This document shows, in pieces, positions 8,553 to 16,245 of a DNA stretch of 19,730 nt. Numbering within the stretch: position 1 is the stretch's first letter; the number at the start of each line of letters is the position of its first letter. A program made the position numbers and the translations under genes. Below the pieces are notes generated by a model. The model was not told the DNA's origin, searched no databases, and worked only from the letters and a program-made list of their open reading frames with translations. This stretch comes from JALRAP01 sp046340555 (GTDB lineage: Bacteria; Bacteroidota; Bacteroidia; AKYH767-A; OLB10), in contig JBKDSL010000179.1 of NCBI GenBank assembly GCA_046340555.1, positions 1-19,730 of the forward strand, in the 5' to 3' direction.

Positions 8553-9545
8553 ATGAAAACCGTTATACCCGTTGCCGGGATAGGCACTAAGCTCCGACCT
8601 CACACGCATACCCAACCCAAGGCCTTGGTGCCTGTGGCGGGCAAGCCAATACTGGCCCATATCGTAGACTCGCTCATTGAGGCGGGTCAACGCGATTTCG
8701 TGTTTATCATCGGATATCTGGGCGACAAGATCGAATCATTCATCACAGAAAGATACCCGAACATCCGAGCCACATTCGTGGTGCAGGAGCCACGGGAAGG
8801 AACGGGCCAGGCCTTGTGGTTGGCTCGTAATGAGGTTGATCCCGAAGAGCAGATGTTGGTGGTTTTGGGAGACACCATCGTGGATTTCGATGTGGAGTCG
8901 GTAATACGCTCCGGATGCCATGGGGTAGGAGTGAAGAAGGTTGATGATCCACGCAATTTCGGTGTGGCTGAAATCAACGAAGAGGGTATGGTGACCCGCC
9001 TGCACGAAAAGCCGAATATCCCCAAGTCGAATATGGCGCTTGTGGGTGTTTACTATTTTCACCGCGCAGGAGATATCATGGAAACTTTGGATGCAATCAT
9101 AGGTGCAGGTGAGCGTATCCGTGATGAGTATAACTTGACCGATGCGCTATCGCGTATGGTATCCAAAGGTGCGAAAGTGTGCGCATTCCAAGTCGGTAAT
9201 TGGTATGATTGCGGAAACAAGAATAGTCTTTTGGAGACCAACGCCGTGTTGCTCAAGCGTACGCTTCCCTCACCACAAGGATTTGCCTTCCATAACACCA
9301 TCATCATACCACCAGTGAGCATTGCGCCCGGTTGCGATATTTCCAATTCCATCATCGGACCGAATGTTTCAATCGGTGAGCGCACCATCATCAAATCTTC
9401 TATCATCAGCGACTCCATCATAGGTTCCTTCTCCCAATTGGAAACCGCTGTTCTAAATCAATCGGTGGTTGGCAGCGACTCGTATCTGAAAGGACTCAGT
9501 CAGAGCCTCAATATCGGCGACAGTACCGAAATAGATTTCAGTTAA
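8553..9545 (+). CDS. Sugar-phosphate nucleotidyltransferase with C-terminal left-handed beta-helix
   Basis: A 330-residue enzyme that should join a sugar 1-phosphate to an NTP to make an NDP-sugar. The N-terminal signature is GIGTKLRP...PKALVPVAGKP (residues 9-32), with Lys at a position that is usually Arg (GTRLRP). LGDTIVDFD carries the metal-binding Asp107. VGNWYDCGNKNSL matches the W-x-D-x-G segment that contacts the sugar phosphate. From about residue 245 a hexapeptide pattern (CDISNSIIGPNVSIGERTII) predicts a left-handed beta-helix, as in long-form glucose-1-phosphate thymidylyltransferases. Sugar and base specificity cannot be read from sequence. glyA starts 2 bp after its stop, so both are probably on one transcript. 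The product would feed cell-surface polysaccharide synthesis (inference). Confidence 0.9.
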   Translation: MKTVIPVAGIGTKLRPHTHTQPKALVPVAGKPILAHIVDSLIEAGQRDFVFIIGYLGDKIESFITERYPNIRATFVVQEPREGTGQALWLARNEVDPEEQMLVVLGDTIVDFDVESVIRSGCHGVGVKKVDDPRNFGVAEINEEGMVTRLHEKPNIPKSNMALVGVYYFHRAGDIMETLDAIIGAGERIRDEYNLTDALSRMVSKGAKVCAFQVGNWYDCGNKNSLLETNAVLLKRTLPSPQGFAFHNTIIIPPVSIAPGCDISNSIIGPNVSIGERTIIKSSIISDSIIGSFSQLETAVLNQSVVGSDSYLKGLSQSLNIGDSTEIDFS

Positions 9546-9547
9546 TC

Positions 9548-10861
9548 ATGCAAGAAACATCCACAACGAACAATACATTGGAAAAAACAAAAAGAGACAC
9601 GGTAGTTTTTTCGCTTATCCGCAAGGAGCTTAAGCGTCAGCGACACGGCATTGAGCTGATCGCCTCCGAAAACTTTGTCAGCGACCAGGTGATGGAAGCC
9701 ATGGGTTCTTGCCTCACCAACAAGTATGCGGAAGGCCTTCCCGGTAAGCGTTATTACGGCGGTTGCGAAATCGTTGACCAAATCGAAATAATAGCTATCG
9801 AGCGTGCCAAGACCTTGTTCAACGCCGAATGGGCAAATGTACAACCACATTCGGGCGCTCAAGCCAATGCCGCAGTAATGTTGGCGGTTTTGCAACCCGG
9901 CGATAAAATCATGGGGTTCGACTTGTCTCATGGTGGACACTTAACGCATGGTTCGCCCGTTAATTTCTCTGGGAAGTATTACAAAACCTGCTTTTACGGA
10001 GTGGAGGAATCCACAGGTTTGATTGACTATGATAAATTGGAGGCAAAAGCATTGTCAGAGCGCCCTAAGTTGCTTATCTGTGGCGCGTCTGCATATTCGC
10101 GCGATTGGGATTATGCTCGGTTACGCTCCATCGCTGACCAGATAGGTGCTCTATTGTTGGGTGACATTTCACATCCATCAGGGCTCATTGCACGTGGGCT
10201 GCTGAACGATCCGCTTCCTTTCTGCCACATTGTAACCACCACCACGCACAAAACCCTGCGCGGGCCACGTGGAGGATTGATTATGATGGGGAGTGACTTC
10301 CCGAATCCATGGGGACTGACCACTCCCAAAGGTGAAGTGAAAATGATGTCGGCCATCTTGGATGCCGCCGTTTTTCCCGGCACGCAAGGCGGTCCGCTTG
10401 AACACGTCATCGCCGCTAAGGCAGTGGCATTTGAAGAGGCTTTGAGTGATGGTTATTTCGAATATTGCATGCAAGTAATCAAGAATGCCAAGGTTATGTC
10501 GGCTGAATTCATGAAAAGGGGGTACAAGATCATCTCTGGCGGCACCGACAACCACTTGATGCTGATTGATCTTCGCTCCAAATCGATTTCCGGAAAACTT
10601 GCCGAGCAGGCGTTGGTAGCTGCAGGCATCACCGTAAACAAGAATATGGTTCCGTTTGATGATAAGTCGCCGTTTGTTACTTCGGGTATCCGGGTAGGCA
10701 CGGCTGCCGTCACCACGCGTGGGATGCGCGAAGAGCATATGCGGCAGATCGTAGAGTTGATCGATCGTGTTATTTGTGAACCGGAGAATCCTGACGTTAT
10801 CGATAGTGTCTTGACTGAGGTGGAGAATATGACTGCAAACTTCCCGCTGTACGCCTCATGA
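9548..10861 (+). CDS. glyA: Serine hydroxymethyltransferase
   Basis: Converts serine and tetrahydrofolate to glycine and 5,10-methylene-tetrahydrofolate; PLP enzyme of the cytoplasm. The PLP lysine is Lys235 in TTTTHKTLRGPRGG. Asp206 and His209 in GDISHPSGL match the cofactor-stacking region. The N-terminal half has IELIASENFVS, TNKYAEGLPGKRYYGGCE and VQPHSGAQANAAV, all hallmarks of the family. It has 437 residues against about 417 in E. coli; a polar N-terminal stretch of ~17 residues accounts for part of the difference. The ATG at 9548 is 2 bp after the previous stop. The 3' end overlaps porQ in an ATGATG arrangement, so porQ translation is probably coupled. Confidence 0.97.
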   Translation: MQETSTTNNTLEKTKRDTVVFSLIRKELKRQRHGIELIASENFVSDQVMEAMGSCLTNKYAEGLPGKRYYGGCEIVDQIEIIAIERAKTLFNAEWANVQPHSGAQANAAVMLAVLQPGDKIMGFDLSHGGHLTHGSPVNFSGKYYKTCFYGVEESTGLIDYDKLEAKALSERPKLLICGASAYSRDWDYARLRSIADQIGALLLGDISHPSGLIARGLLNDPLPFCHIVTTTTHKTLRGPRGGLIMMGSDFPNPWGLTTPKGEVKMMSAILDAAVFPGTQGGPLEHVIAAKAVAFEEALSDGYFEYCMQVIKNAKVMSAEFMKRGYKIISGGTDNHLMLIDLRSKSISGKLAEQALVAAGITVNKNMVPFDDKSPFVTSGIRVGTAAVTTRGMREEHMRQIVELIDRVICEPENPDVIDSVLTEVENMTANFPLYAS

Positions 10862-11934
10862 TGTCATTGAAGCAATACGCATTGATTTTTTCTTGCTCGT
10901 TGCTGACGGGTTTTTGCTTGCCTGTTGTTTCTGTAGCGCAGATTGGTGGCGATAACACGTATGAATTTTTGAACCTTGTGCCGTCGGCTCGCATTTCAGC
11001 CATGGGTGGTAAAATGGTGCCTGTTCGCGATAACGACCTCAATCTCATATTTGGAAATCCTGCGTTGTTGAATGTCTCCATGGACAAGCAGTTTACCTTC
11101 AGCCATGTGAGTTATTATGCAGACATCAAGTTCGGTCACGTTGGTTATGCCCGCGATATCGGTAAGGGGCAAACCATAGCCGCTGGAATGCATTACATCG
11201 GTTACGGCGATTTTACCGAGCGAGATTTTACAGGTTTGGAAGTCGGTGCCTTCAAGGCTTCCGAGTATTCTTTCAATTTGTCTTATGCCCGCGATTTGCG
11301 TGACTCTTCGCTTTCAATTGGTGCGCATTTGAAAACCATTTATTCTTCGCTGGCAGAATACACGTCAGTAGGTGTTGCTGCTGATATCGGGCTGAATTAT
11401 TATGCCAGCAAACCGATGGTTGATGTGTCGTTGGTGTTGCGTAATGCAGGATCCCAATTAAAGGGTTATCGGGATGGTGAATCGGAACCATTGCCTTTTG
11501 AGGTGCAGCTGGGCGTTTCCAAGCGCTTAGCCAAGGCTCCGTTCAGGTTTTCGATGGTGCTGCACCATTTGGAGAAGTTTGACATCACTTACAAGGATCC
11601 AACCAAGGAAGGCCAGATCGACCCTTTGACAGGAGAGCCTATTGAATACAAGATCACAACTGCAGACAAAGTGCTGAGGCATGTGGTGATTGGCACTGAG
11701 ATTTTGCTTTCGCGCAATTTCCATATACGTGCCGGTTACAACTTCCAAAGGCGCAAGGAGCTCGGTGTTGAATCCAGGTTAGCGACGGTGGGACTTAGTT
11801 GGGGATTTGGTTTCCGTGTTTCCAAGTTTCTGCTGAGTTATGGAAGAGCCGCCTATCATTTGGCTGGCCCATCCAACCATTTTACCATGTCGGTTAACAT
11901 GGGCGAGTTGTTCAAAAAGCGGAAGGTAAACTAG
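10858..11934 (+). CDS. porQ: Type IX secretion system protein PorQ
   Basis: About 358 residues with an N-terminal signal peptide (hydrophobic core after MMSLKQ, cut near SVAQ|IGG). The mature N-terminus GGDNTYEFLNLVPSARISAMGG is characteristic of PorQ. The rest consists of alternating beta strands ending in aromatic residues (SYGRAAYHLAGPSNHFTMSVN), as expected of an outer-membrane beta-barrel. PorQ is an accessory outer-membrane component of T9SS, known from Porphyromonas gingivalis. Two ATGs in tandem (10858, 10861) overlap the glyA stop; sequence does not decide which is used. It lies upstream of cmk and ispH, an order I recall from other Bacteroidota genomes. It fits with the T9SS cargo gene at 17603. 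Confidence 0.88.
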   Translation: MMSLKQYALIFSCSLLTGFCLPVVSVAQIGGDNTYEFLNLVPSARISAMGGKMVPVRDNDLNLIFGNPALLNVSMDKQFTFSHVSYYADIKFGHVGYARDIGKGQTIAAGMHYIGYGDFTERDFTGLEVGAFKASEYSFNLSYARDLRDSSLSIGAHLKTIYSSLAEYTSVGVAADIGLNYYASKPMVDVSLVLRNAGSQLKGYRDGESEPLPFEVQLGVSKRLAKAPFRFSMVLHHLEKFDITYKDPTKEGQIDPLTGEPIEYKITTADKVLRHVVIGTEILLSRNFHIRAGYNFQRRKELGVESRLATVGLSWGFGFRVSKFLLSYGRAAYHLAGPSNHFTMSVNMGELFKKRKVN

Positions 11935-11966
11935 CCTGGCTTAATCTGCGCTTGCCGGTGATTGCA

Positions 11967-11974
11967 TAACTTTG
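11967..11974 (+). promoter_or_regulatory. -7 promoter element (TAACTTTG) upstream of cmk
   Basis: TAACTTTG fits TAnnTTTG and ends 8 bp before the cmk ATG at 11983. Its position over the alternative upstream TTG (11962) argues that translation starts at the ATG. The -33 match is poor. Confidence 0.5.
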
Positions 11975-11982
11975 TGCTTAAG

Positions 11983-12690
11983 ATGTCTATTCAAAAACCT
12001 GTAGTTGCCATTGATGGTTTCTCCTCTTGCGGGAAGAGCACGGTGGCAAAGGCATTGGCCAAAAGGCTTGGTTTGCGCTACATCGATTCAGGTGCCATGT
12101 ACCGTGCAGTCACTTTGTATTTGATGACACATGGATTGCCTATGACAGCAGATACAATCAGCCAGGATATACTTGCATCCGCACTTGATTCGATACACAT
12201 CGACTTCAAGATATCCGCTGAAAGCGGTCTTTCGGAAATCTGGTTGAATGGCAAGAATGTGGAGCAGGAAATCAGAACCATGGAAGTTTCGTCGAATGTA
12301 AGCTATGTAAGCGCGATTCCCGAGGTGCGGCATCGCATGGTTGCCCAGCAGCAGCGAATGCGTGAGGATGGAAGTTTGGTGATGGATGGTCGTGACATTG
12401 GCACCACCGTGTTTCCAGATGCCGATTTGAAATTGTTCATGACTGCAGACCCGGAGGTTCGTGCCATGCGCCGTTTCAAAGAGCTTCAGCTGAAAGATGT
12501 TGCCGTTACTTTGGACGAGGTTCGCAACAATTTGCAGATTCGCGATTTAGAGGACCAGAATCGCAAAGAAAGTCCACTGCGCAAAGCGGACGATGCCATT
12601 ATTTTAGATAATACCCATTTGGATTTCGAAGGCCAGTTGGATTTTGTGATCCGACACTTGGAACTATTGAAATCTGTTGGAACCGAATAA
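11983..12690 (+). CDS. cmk: (d)CMP kinase (cytidylate kinase)
   Basis: Phosphorylates CMP and dCMP with ATP; cytoplasmic pyrimidine salvage and dNTP supply. 235 residues, usual for the family. The P-loop is DGFSSCGKST near the N-terminus, followed by GLRYIDSGAMYRAVTL (CMP binding). DGRDIGTTVFPDADLKLFMTA and the basic RAMRRFKE segment are also conserved, as is the C-terminal RDLEDQNRKESPLRKADDA. The ATG at 11983 gives the standard start a few residues before the P-loop beta-strand. An upstream TTG at 11962 would add seven residues but overlaps a probable promoter element. Lies between porQ and ispH with short gaps. Confidence 0.97.
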   Translation: MSIQKPVVAIDGFSSCGKSTVAKALAKRLGLRYIDSGAMYRAVTLYLMTHGLPMTADTISQDILASALDSIHIDFKISAESGLSEIWLNGKNVEQEIRTMEVSSNVSYVSAIPEVRHRMVAQQQRMREDGSLVMDGRDIGTTVFPDADLKLFMTADPEVRAMRRFKELQLKDVAVTLDEVRNNLQIRDLEDQNRKESPLRKADDAIILDNTHLDFEGQLDFVIRHLELLKSVGTE

Positions 12691-12700
12691 AAAATAACAT

Positions 12701-12729
12701 CGTCGCTAAACCGTTTAAGTTTGGCGGTG
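12701..12729 (+). other. Inverted repeat between cmk and ispH, overlapping a possible -7 element
   Basis: An 11-bp imperfect stem (12701-12711 with 12719-12729, including three G-U pairs) closes a 7-nt loop. Only three T follow, so it is at best a weak terminator for cmk. The TAAGTTTG at 12716-12723 within it matches the Bacteroidota -7 consensus and could be the ispH promoter, about 33 bp before the ATG. Either role is inference. Confidence 0.35.
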
Positions 12730-12756
12730 TTTGATAATACGTAGTAACTTCACCCC

Positions 12757-13644
12757 ATGAACGTCACCATAGACCAAGAAAGTGGATTTTGTTTCGGTGT
12801 GGTTTTTGCCATTCAAATGGCTGAAGCCGAGCTGGATGTTTCGGGCACTTTGTATTGTTTGGGCGATATCGTTCACAACAACATGGAGGTGGACCGCCTC
12901 ACCAAAAAGGGTTTGAAGATCATCAACCACGACCAATTCAGGGAGTTAAAGGATTGTAAAGTGCTCATCCGAGCACACGGCGAACCGCCTGAAACCTATG
13001 AGACGGCCATTCGCAACAACATAGAATTGATTGACGCCTCTTGTCCGGTTGTTTTAAAGCTTCAAAACCGCGTTCGCACAAGCTACGAAGAGGTAAAAGA
13101 AGTTAATGGTCAAGTGGTGATTTATGGAGAGCCCGGGCATGCCGAGGTGAATGGTTTGGTTGGACAAACCGGTGGGGAGGCCATCATTGTAACTGGTGAG
13201 CACGATTTGGATAAGATTGATTACAATCGTCCCGTTTACCTCTTCTCCCAAACCACCAAAAGCACGGCCGGTTTTCAAAAGATCCAAGAGGCCATTGAAA
13301 AGCGGGTGACCGATTTTCGTGGTGTTCGTGAAGTGGGGGAATTGATAGCCAATGATACCATCTGCAGGCAGGTGTCAAACCGGGAGCCCCAATTGGAGCG
13401 TTTTGCCGTCCGTTTTGATGTAGTCGTATTCGTAAGTGGAAAGAAAAGTTCCAATGGCAAGGCCCTTTATGATGTTTGTAAGCGCGTGAATCCACGTACT
13501 CATTTTATATCAGAAGTATCTGAAATACAGGACTCTTGGTTTGAAGGCGCGGAGGAAATCGGTATTTGTGGAGCCACTTCCACACCGATGTGGTTGATGG
13601 AGGATGTGGCATCCTACTTGAATCTGAAGCAACTGGCTTCTTGA
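12757..13644 (+). CDS. ispH: 4-hydroxy-3-methylbut-2-enyl diphosphate reductase
   Basis: Last step of the MEP (non-mevalonate) isoprenoid pathway: reduces HMBPP to IPP and DMAPP with a 4Fe-4S cluster. The three cluster cysteines are present: Cys12 (GFCFGV), Cys96 (DASCPVV) and Cys203 (DTICRQVSNRE). His40 (GDIVHNN), His128 and Glu130 (GHAEVNGLVGQ) and the SQTTKS segment match the substrate pocket of the E. coli enzyme. 295 residues, slightly shorter than E. coli (316). The flavin-like FGVVFAI replaces the more common AGVxRAI, which I associate with Bacteroidota versions. The gene stands alone between cmk (66-bp gap) and rpsA (143-bp gap). Confidence 0.97.
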   Translation: MNVTIDQESGFCFGVVFAIQMAEAELDVSGTLYCLGDIVHNNMEVDRLTKKGLKIINHDQFRELKDCKVLIRAHGEPPETYETAIRNNIELIDASCPVVLKLQNRVRTSYEEVKEVNGQVVIYGEPGHAEVNGLVGQTGGEAIIVTGEHDLDKIDYNRPVYLFSQTTKSTAGFQKIQEAIEKRVTDFRGVREVGELIANDTICRQVSNREPQLERFAVRFDVVVFVSGKKSSNGKALYDVCKRVNPRTHFISEVSEIQDSWFEGAEEIGICGATSTPMWLMEDVASYLNLKQLAS

Positions 13645-13681
13645 TTTTAACCAGCCTCGGGTATTAAACCATTGAATTTTA

Positions 13682-13713
13682 TTGCTTTTAAAAGCTTTAA
13701 TTCCTTACCTTTG
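13682..13713 (+). promoter_or_regulatory. rpsA promoter (-33 TTG, -7 TACCTTTG) with a 12-bp palindrome between boxes
   Basis: TACCTTTG at 13706-13713 is an exact TAnnTTTG match; a TTG at 13682-13684 sits 21 bp upstream of it, close to the usual spacing. The spacer holds the perfect palindrome GCTTTTAAAAGC (13684-13695), which might be an operator or merely AT-rich chance. Predicted transcription start is near 13716-13720. Confidence 0.6.
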
Positions 13714-13715
13714 CG

Positions 13716-13738
13716 CTCCTTTTCAGAGTGGAAAGGAG
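13716..13738 (+). promoter_or_regulatory. rpsA leader hairpin sequestering a Shine-Dalgarno sequence
   Basis: CTCCTTTTC (13716-13724) pairs with GGAAAGGAG (13730-13738), nine pairs with one G-U and a 5-nt loop AGAGT. The 3' arm contains AAAGGAG, complementary to the 16S rRNA 3' end (CUCCUUU); the 5' arm itself resembles that anti-SD. No U-tract follows, so it is not a terminator. It would lie at or within a few nucleotides of the mRNA 5' end. A regulatory role is inference. Confidence 0.55.
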
Positions 13739-13743
13739 AATAC

Positions 13744-13758
13744 ATGTCTAACCTTTAA
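13744..13758 (+). CDS. Possible four-codon leader ORF (MSNL) before rpsA
   Basis: ATG TCT AAC CTT TAA begins 5 nt after the AAGGAG at the end of the leader hairpin, ideal SD spacing, whereas the true rpsA ATG 29 bp further on has no SD. It may be a regulatory upstream ORF or a chance ATG; such a short ORF cannot be supported by coding statistics. Confidence 0.3.
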   Translation: MSNL

Positions 13759-13787
13759 AACAGTACCATTACCAGTACAACAACGTC

Positions 13788-15617
13788 ATGACTCAAAACA
13801 TTACCAAAATCCAGCGCGCCCAGCCCGCCTCGTCCGAATTTGATTGGGACAGTGTAGGCAAAAGTACCGACACGTATAAGTCGGACGACCAAAACAGGAT
13901 GGAGGAGATGTATGGCCAAACCCTTTCAACCGTCGTAGAACACGATGTATTGATGGGCCGCATCATCGCCCTCACCGGAAAGGAGGCCGTAGTGAATATC
14001 GGATTTAAGTCGGACGGTCTTATTCCATTATCTGAATTCCGCCACATGCCCGACTTGAAAGTGGGCGACGAAGTGGAGGTTTATGTAGAAACACAGGAAG
14101 ACAAGAACGGTCAGCTGATTCTTTCCCATAAAAAAGCACGTGCACTCAAATCTTGGGAGCGTGTGAACACTGCCCTTGAAAAGGATGAGGTTATCACAGG
14201 TTACGTGAAGTGCCGCACCAAGGGTGGACTTATTGTCGATGTATTCGGAATCGAGGCCTTCTTGCCTGGTTCGCAGATCGATGTTAAGCCAATCCGCGAT
14301 TACGATGTATTCGTTAACAAGACCATGGAGTTCAAGGTTGTTAAAATCAACAATGAATTCAAGAACGTGGTTGTTTCCCATAAGGTGCTCATCGAAGAGG
14401 AGCTCGAAAGTCAAAAGGCAGAGATCATCTCCAAGCTTGAGAAAGGCCAAGTGCTTGAAGGTACCGTTAAGAATATCACCTCATACGGTGTATTCATGGA
14501 TCTCGGCGGTGTTGACGGCTTGTTGCACATCACCGATATCTCTTGGGGTCGTATCAACCACCCAGAAGAGGTGCTTCAGCTCGACCAGAAGGTCAACGTG
14601 GTTATCCTCGACTTTGATGATGAGAAGAAGCGTATCGCTCTTGGCTTGAAGCAGCTTACTGCTCAGCCTTGGGATGCTTTGGATCAAAACTTGAAAGTTG
14701 GCGACAAAGTAAAAGGTAAAGTGGTGGTTATCGCCGACTACGGTGCATTCGTGGAAGTGATTCCAGGTGTAGAAGGTCTGATCCACGTATCTGAAATGTC
14801 ATGGTCGCAGCACTTGCGCAGCCCACAAGACTTCCTGAAGAAGGATGACGAAGTGGAAGCAGCTATCTTGACCCTCGACCGTGAGGAGCGCAAAATGTCG
14901 CTCGGTTTGAAGCAACTCATGCCTGATCCATGGGGACAAGTCAGCAGCAAATATCCTGTTGGTTCACAACACAAAGCCAAGGTTCGCAATTTCACCAACT
15001 TCGGTGTGTTTGTAGAATTGGAAGAAGGTATCGATGGTTTGATCCACATCTCCGACCTTTCTTGGTCTAAGAAAGTGAAGCACCCATCTGAGTTCACCAA
15101 AATCGGTGAGGAAATCGCAGTGGTGGTATTGGAAGTTGATATCGAGCACCGCCGCTTGAGTCTTGGACACAAGCAACTCGAAGAAAACCCATGGGATGTT
15201 TATGAGTCGCTCTTTCAGCTTGATTCCGTTCACGAAGGCGTGGTAGGCAAGGTTACCGACAAAGGTGCTGTAGTTACTTTGGAGCACGGCATTGAGGCCT
15301 TCGCCCCATACCGCCACCTGTCCAAGGAAAACGGTGCTACGGCTAAGACCGACGAGCGTTTGCCTTTCAAAGTGATTGAATTCTCGAAAGAGAACCGCAA
15401 GGTGATCGTATCCCATGCTCGTTTGTTCGAGGATGTGAAAAATCCAACCAAGTCCGGCTCTGAAGGTGAAGGCGAATCCACAGCCAAATCCATCAAGAAG
15501 GTCCAGGGGAATATCGAAAAGTCGACACTCGGAGACATGGGCGTATTGAGTGCCCTCCGCTCTGAATTGGCCTCGGGAGAGGCGAAGTCGAAGGAAGAAA
15601 ACCCCGACAATAACTGA
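13788..15617 (+). CDS. rpsA: 30S ribosomal protein S1
   Basis: Binds mRNA on the small ribosomal subunit and helps initiation, especially on mRNAs without Shine-Dalgarno sequences, the common case in Bacteroidota. 609 residues with six S1 (OB-fold) domains at about 49-115, 133-200, 219-290, 304-376, 391-463 and 478-545. Domains 3-5 carry the clearest signature (YGVFMDLGGVDGLLHITDIS, FGVFVELEEGIDGLIHISDL) and repeat LGLKQL at their ends. An acidic and charged N-terminal tail of ~48 residues and a C-terminal tail of ~60 residues flank them. Start ATG at 13788 follows an A/C-rich, unstructured stretch. It has its own promoter, an unusual leader hairpin and an intrinsic terminator, so it is probably monocistronic and perhaps autoregulated, as known for E. 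coli rpsA. Confidence 0.97.
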   Translation: MTQNITKIQRAQPASSEFDWDSVGKSTDTYKSDDQNRMEEMYGQTLSTVVEHDVLMGRIIALTGKEAVVNIGFKSDGLIPLSEFRHMPDLKVGDEVEVYVETQEDKNGQLILSHKKARALKSWERVNTALEKDEVITGYVKCRTKGGLIVDVFGIEAFLPGSQIDVKPIRDYDVFVNKTMEFKVVKINNEFKNVVVSHKVLIEEELESQKAEIISKLEKGQVLEGTVKNITSYGVFMDLGGVDGLLHITDISWGRINHPEEVLQLDQKVNVVILDFDDEKKRIALGLKQLTAQPWDALDQNLKVGDKVKGKVVVIADYGAFVEVIPGVEGLIHVSEMSWSQHLRSPQDFLKKDDEVEAAILTLDREERKMSLGLKQLMPDPWGQVSSKYPVGSQHKAKVRNFTNFGVFVELEEGIDGLIHISDLSWSKKVKHPSEFTKIGEEIAVVVLEVDIEHRRLSLGHKQLEENPWDVYESLFQLDSVHEGVVGKVTDKGAVVTLEHGIEAFAPYRHLSKENGATAKTDERLPFKVIEFSKENRKVIVSHARLFEDVKNPTKSGSEGEGESTAKSIKKVQGNIEKSTLGDMGVLSALRSELASGEAKSKEENPDNN

Positions 15618-15626
15618 TAAAAAAAG

Positions 15627-15654
15627 AATCCTCCGGAAACGGGGGATTTTTTTT
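15627..15654 (+). terminator. Intrinsic terminator after rpsA
   Basis: Eight-pair stem AATCCTCC / GGGGGATT (one U-G) with GGAAAC loop, followed by eight T overlapping the stem end. It begins 10 bp after the rpsA stop. Confidence 0.92.
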
Positions 15655-15670
15655 GACCATACAATTGCAT

Positions 15671-15678
15671 TACATTTG
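15671..15678 (+). promoter_or_regulatory. -7 promoter element (TACATTTG) for the pyrR-pyrB operon
   Basis: TACATTTG fits TAnnTTTG and ends 15 bp before the pyrR ATG. A TTTG at 15652-15655 could be the -33 box but at a short spacing (15 bp). The predicted leader is only about 10 nt, too short for the antiterminator/terminator structures that PyrR controls in Bacillus. Confidence 0.5.
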
Positions 15679-15693
15679 TCGGAACCTAGGAAT

Positions 15694-16245
15694 ATGTCAT
15701 CAAGGCAGATACTGACCTCGCAGCACTTTGCCATCACCATCGATCGGCTTTGTTACCAGTTGATTGAAAACCATGGCGATTTTTCAGATTCCGTTATCAT
15801 CGGGCTTCAACCCAGGGGTATTTACCTCTCAAACCGCATTTCGGCCAAGCTGAGCCAGATTTTGAATGGGAAAAAGATCGTGAGTGGCAATTTGGACATC
15901 ACATTCTTCCGGGATGATTTCCGCCGCCGTGAGCAGGTTATTGTTCCCAGCACCACCGATATCGATTTCGTAGTTGAAAACAAGCAGGTTATTTTGGCGG
16001 ATGATGTGTTGTTTACCGGTAGGTCGGTTAGAGCGGCCATGGATGCCTTGCAAGCTTTTGGCAGGCCAAACAAGGTTGAGTTGCTCGCCTTCATTGATCG
16101 CAAGTTCAGTCGCGAAATACCCATTGAACCTAATTACGTCGGCAAGGCAATTGACTCGATAATGTCTGAAAAGGTCAGGGTGTTATGGAAAGAAACCGAT
16201 GGCACCGATGAGGTGTGGCTAAATTCAAGGGAGGTAGGGGCATGA
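15694..16245 (+). CDS. pyrR: PyrR-type uracil phosphoribosyltransferase / pyrimidine regulator
   Basis: 183 residues of the type I phosphoribosyltransferase fold. The PRPP loop is VILADDVLFTGRSVRAAMDA (from residue 99), nearly the PyrR consensus. VIIGLQPRGIYLSNRI and DITFFRDDF are also typical of PyrR. Known family members regulate pyr mRNA by binding its leader and also make UMP from uracil and PRPP. ATG at 15694 gives the usual N-terminus; the frame extends further upstream, but only through the end of rpsA and its terminator. The stop overlaps the pyrB start (ATGA), so the two are co-translated. Because the predicted operon leader is very short, attenuation of its own operon looks unlikely; it may act elsewhere or only as an enzyme (inference). 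Confidence 0.93.
   Translation: MSSRQILTSQHFAITIDRLCYQLIENHGDFSDSVIIGLQPRGIYLSNRISAKLSQILNGKKIVSGNLDITFFRDDFRRREQVIVPSTTDIDFVVENKQVILADDVLFTGRSVRAAMDALQAFGRPNKVELLAFIDRKFSREIPIEPNYVGKAIDSIMSEKVRVLWKETDGTDEVWLNSREVGA

Noticed and set aside
11962..11982. TTG start for cmk giving a 7-residue extension
   Set aside because: The extension lies over the TAACTTTG promoter element, and the ATG at 11983 gives the standard N-terminus.
13716..13738. rpsA leader hairpin as the ispH terminator
   Set aside because: No T-tract follows, and it lies downstream of the rpsA -7 element, so it belongs to the rpsA transcript.
14964..15740. 258-codon ORF on the minus strand opposite rpsA
   Set aside because: Antisense shadow of a long GC-balanced gene; no recognisable domain, while the plus strand encodes clear S1 domains.
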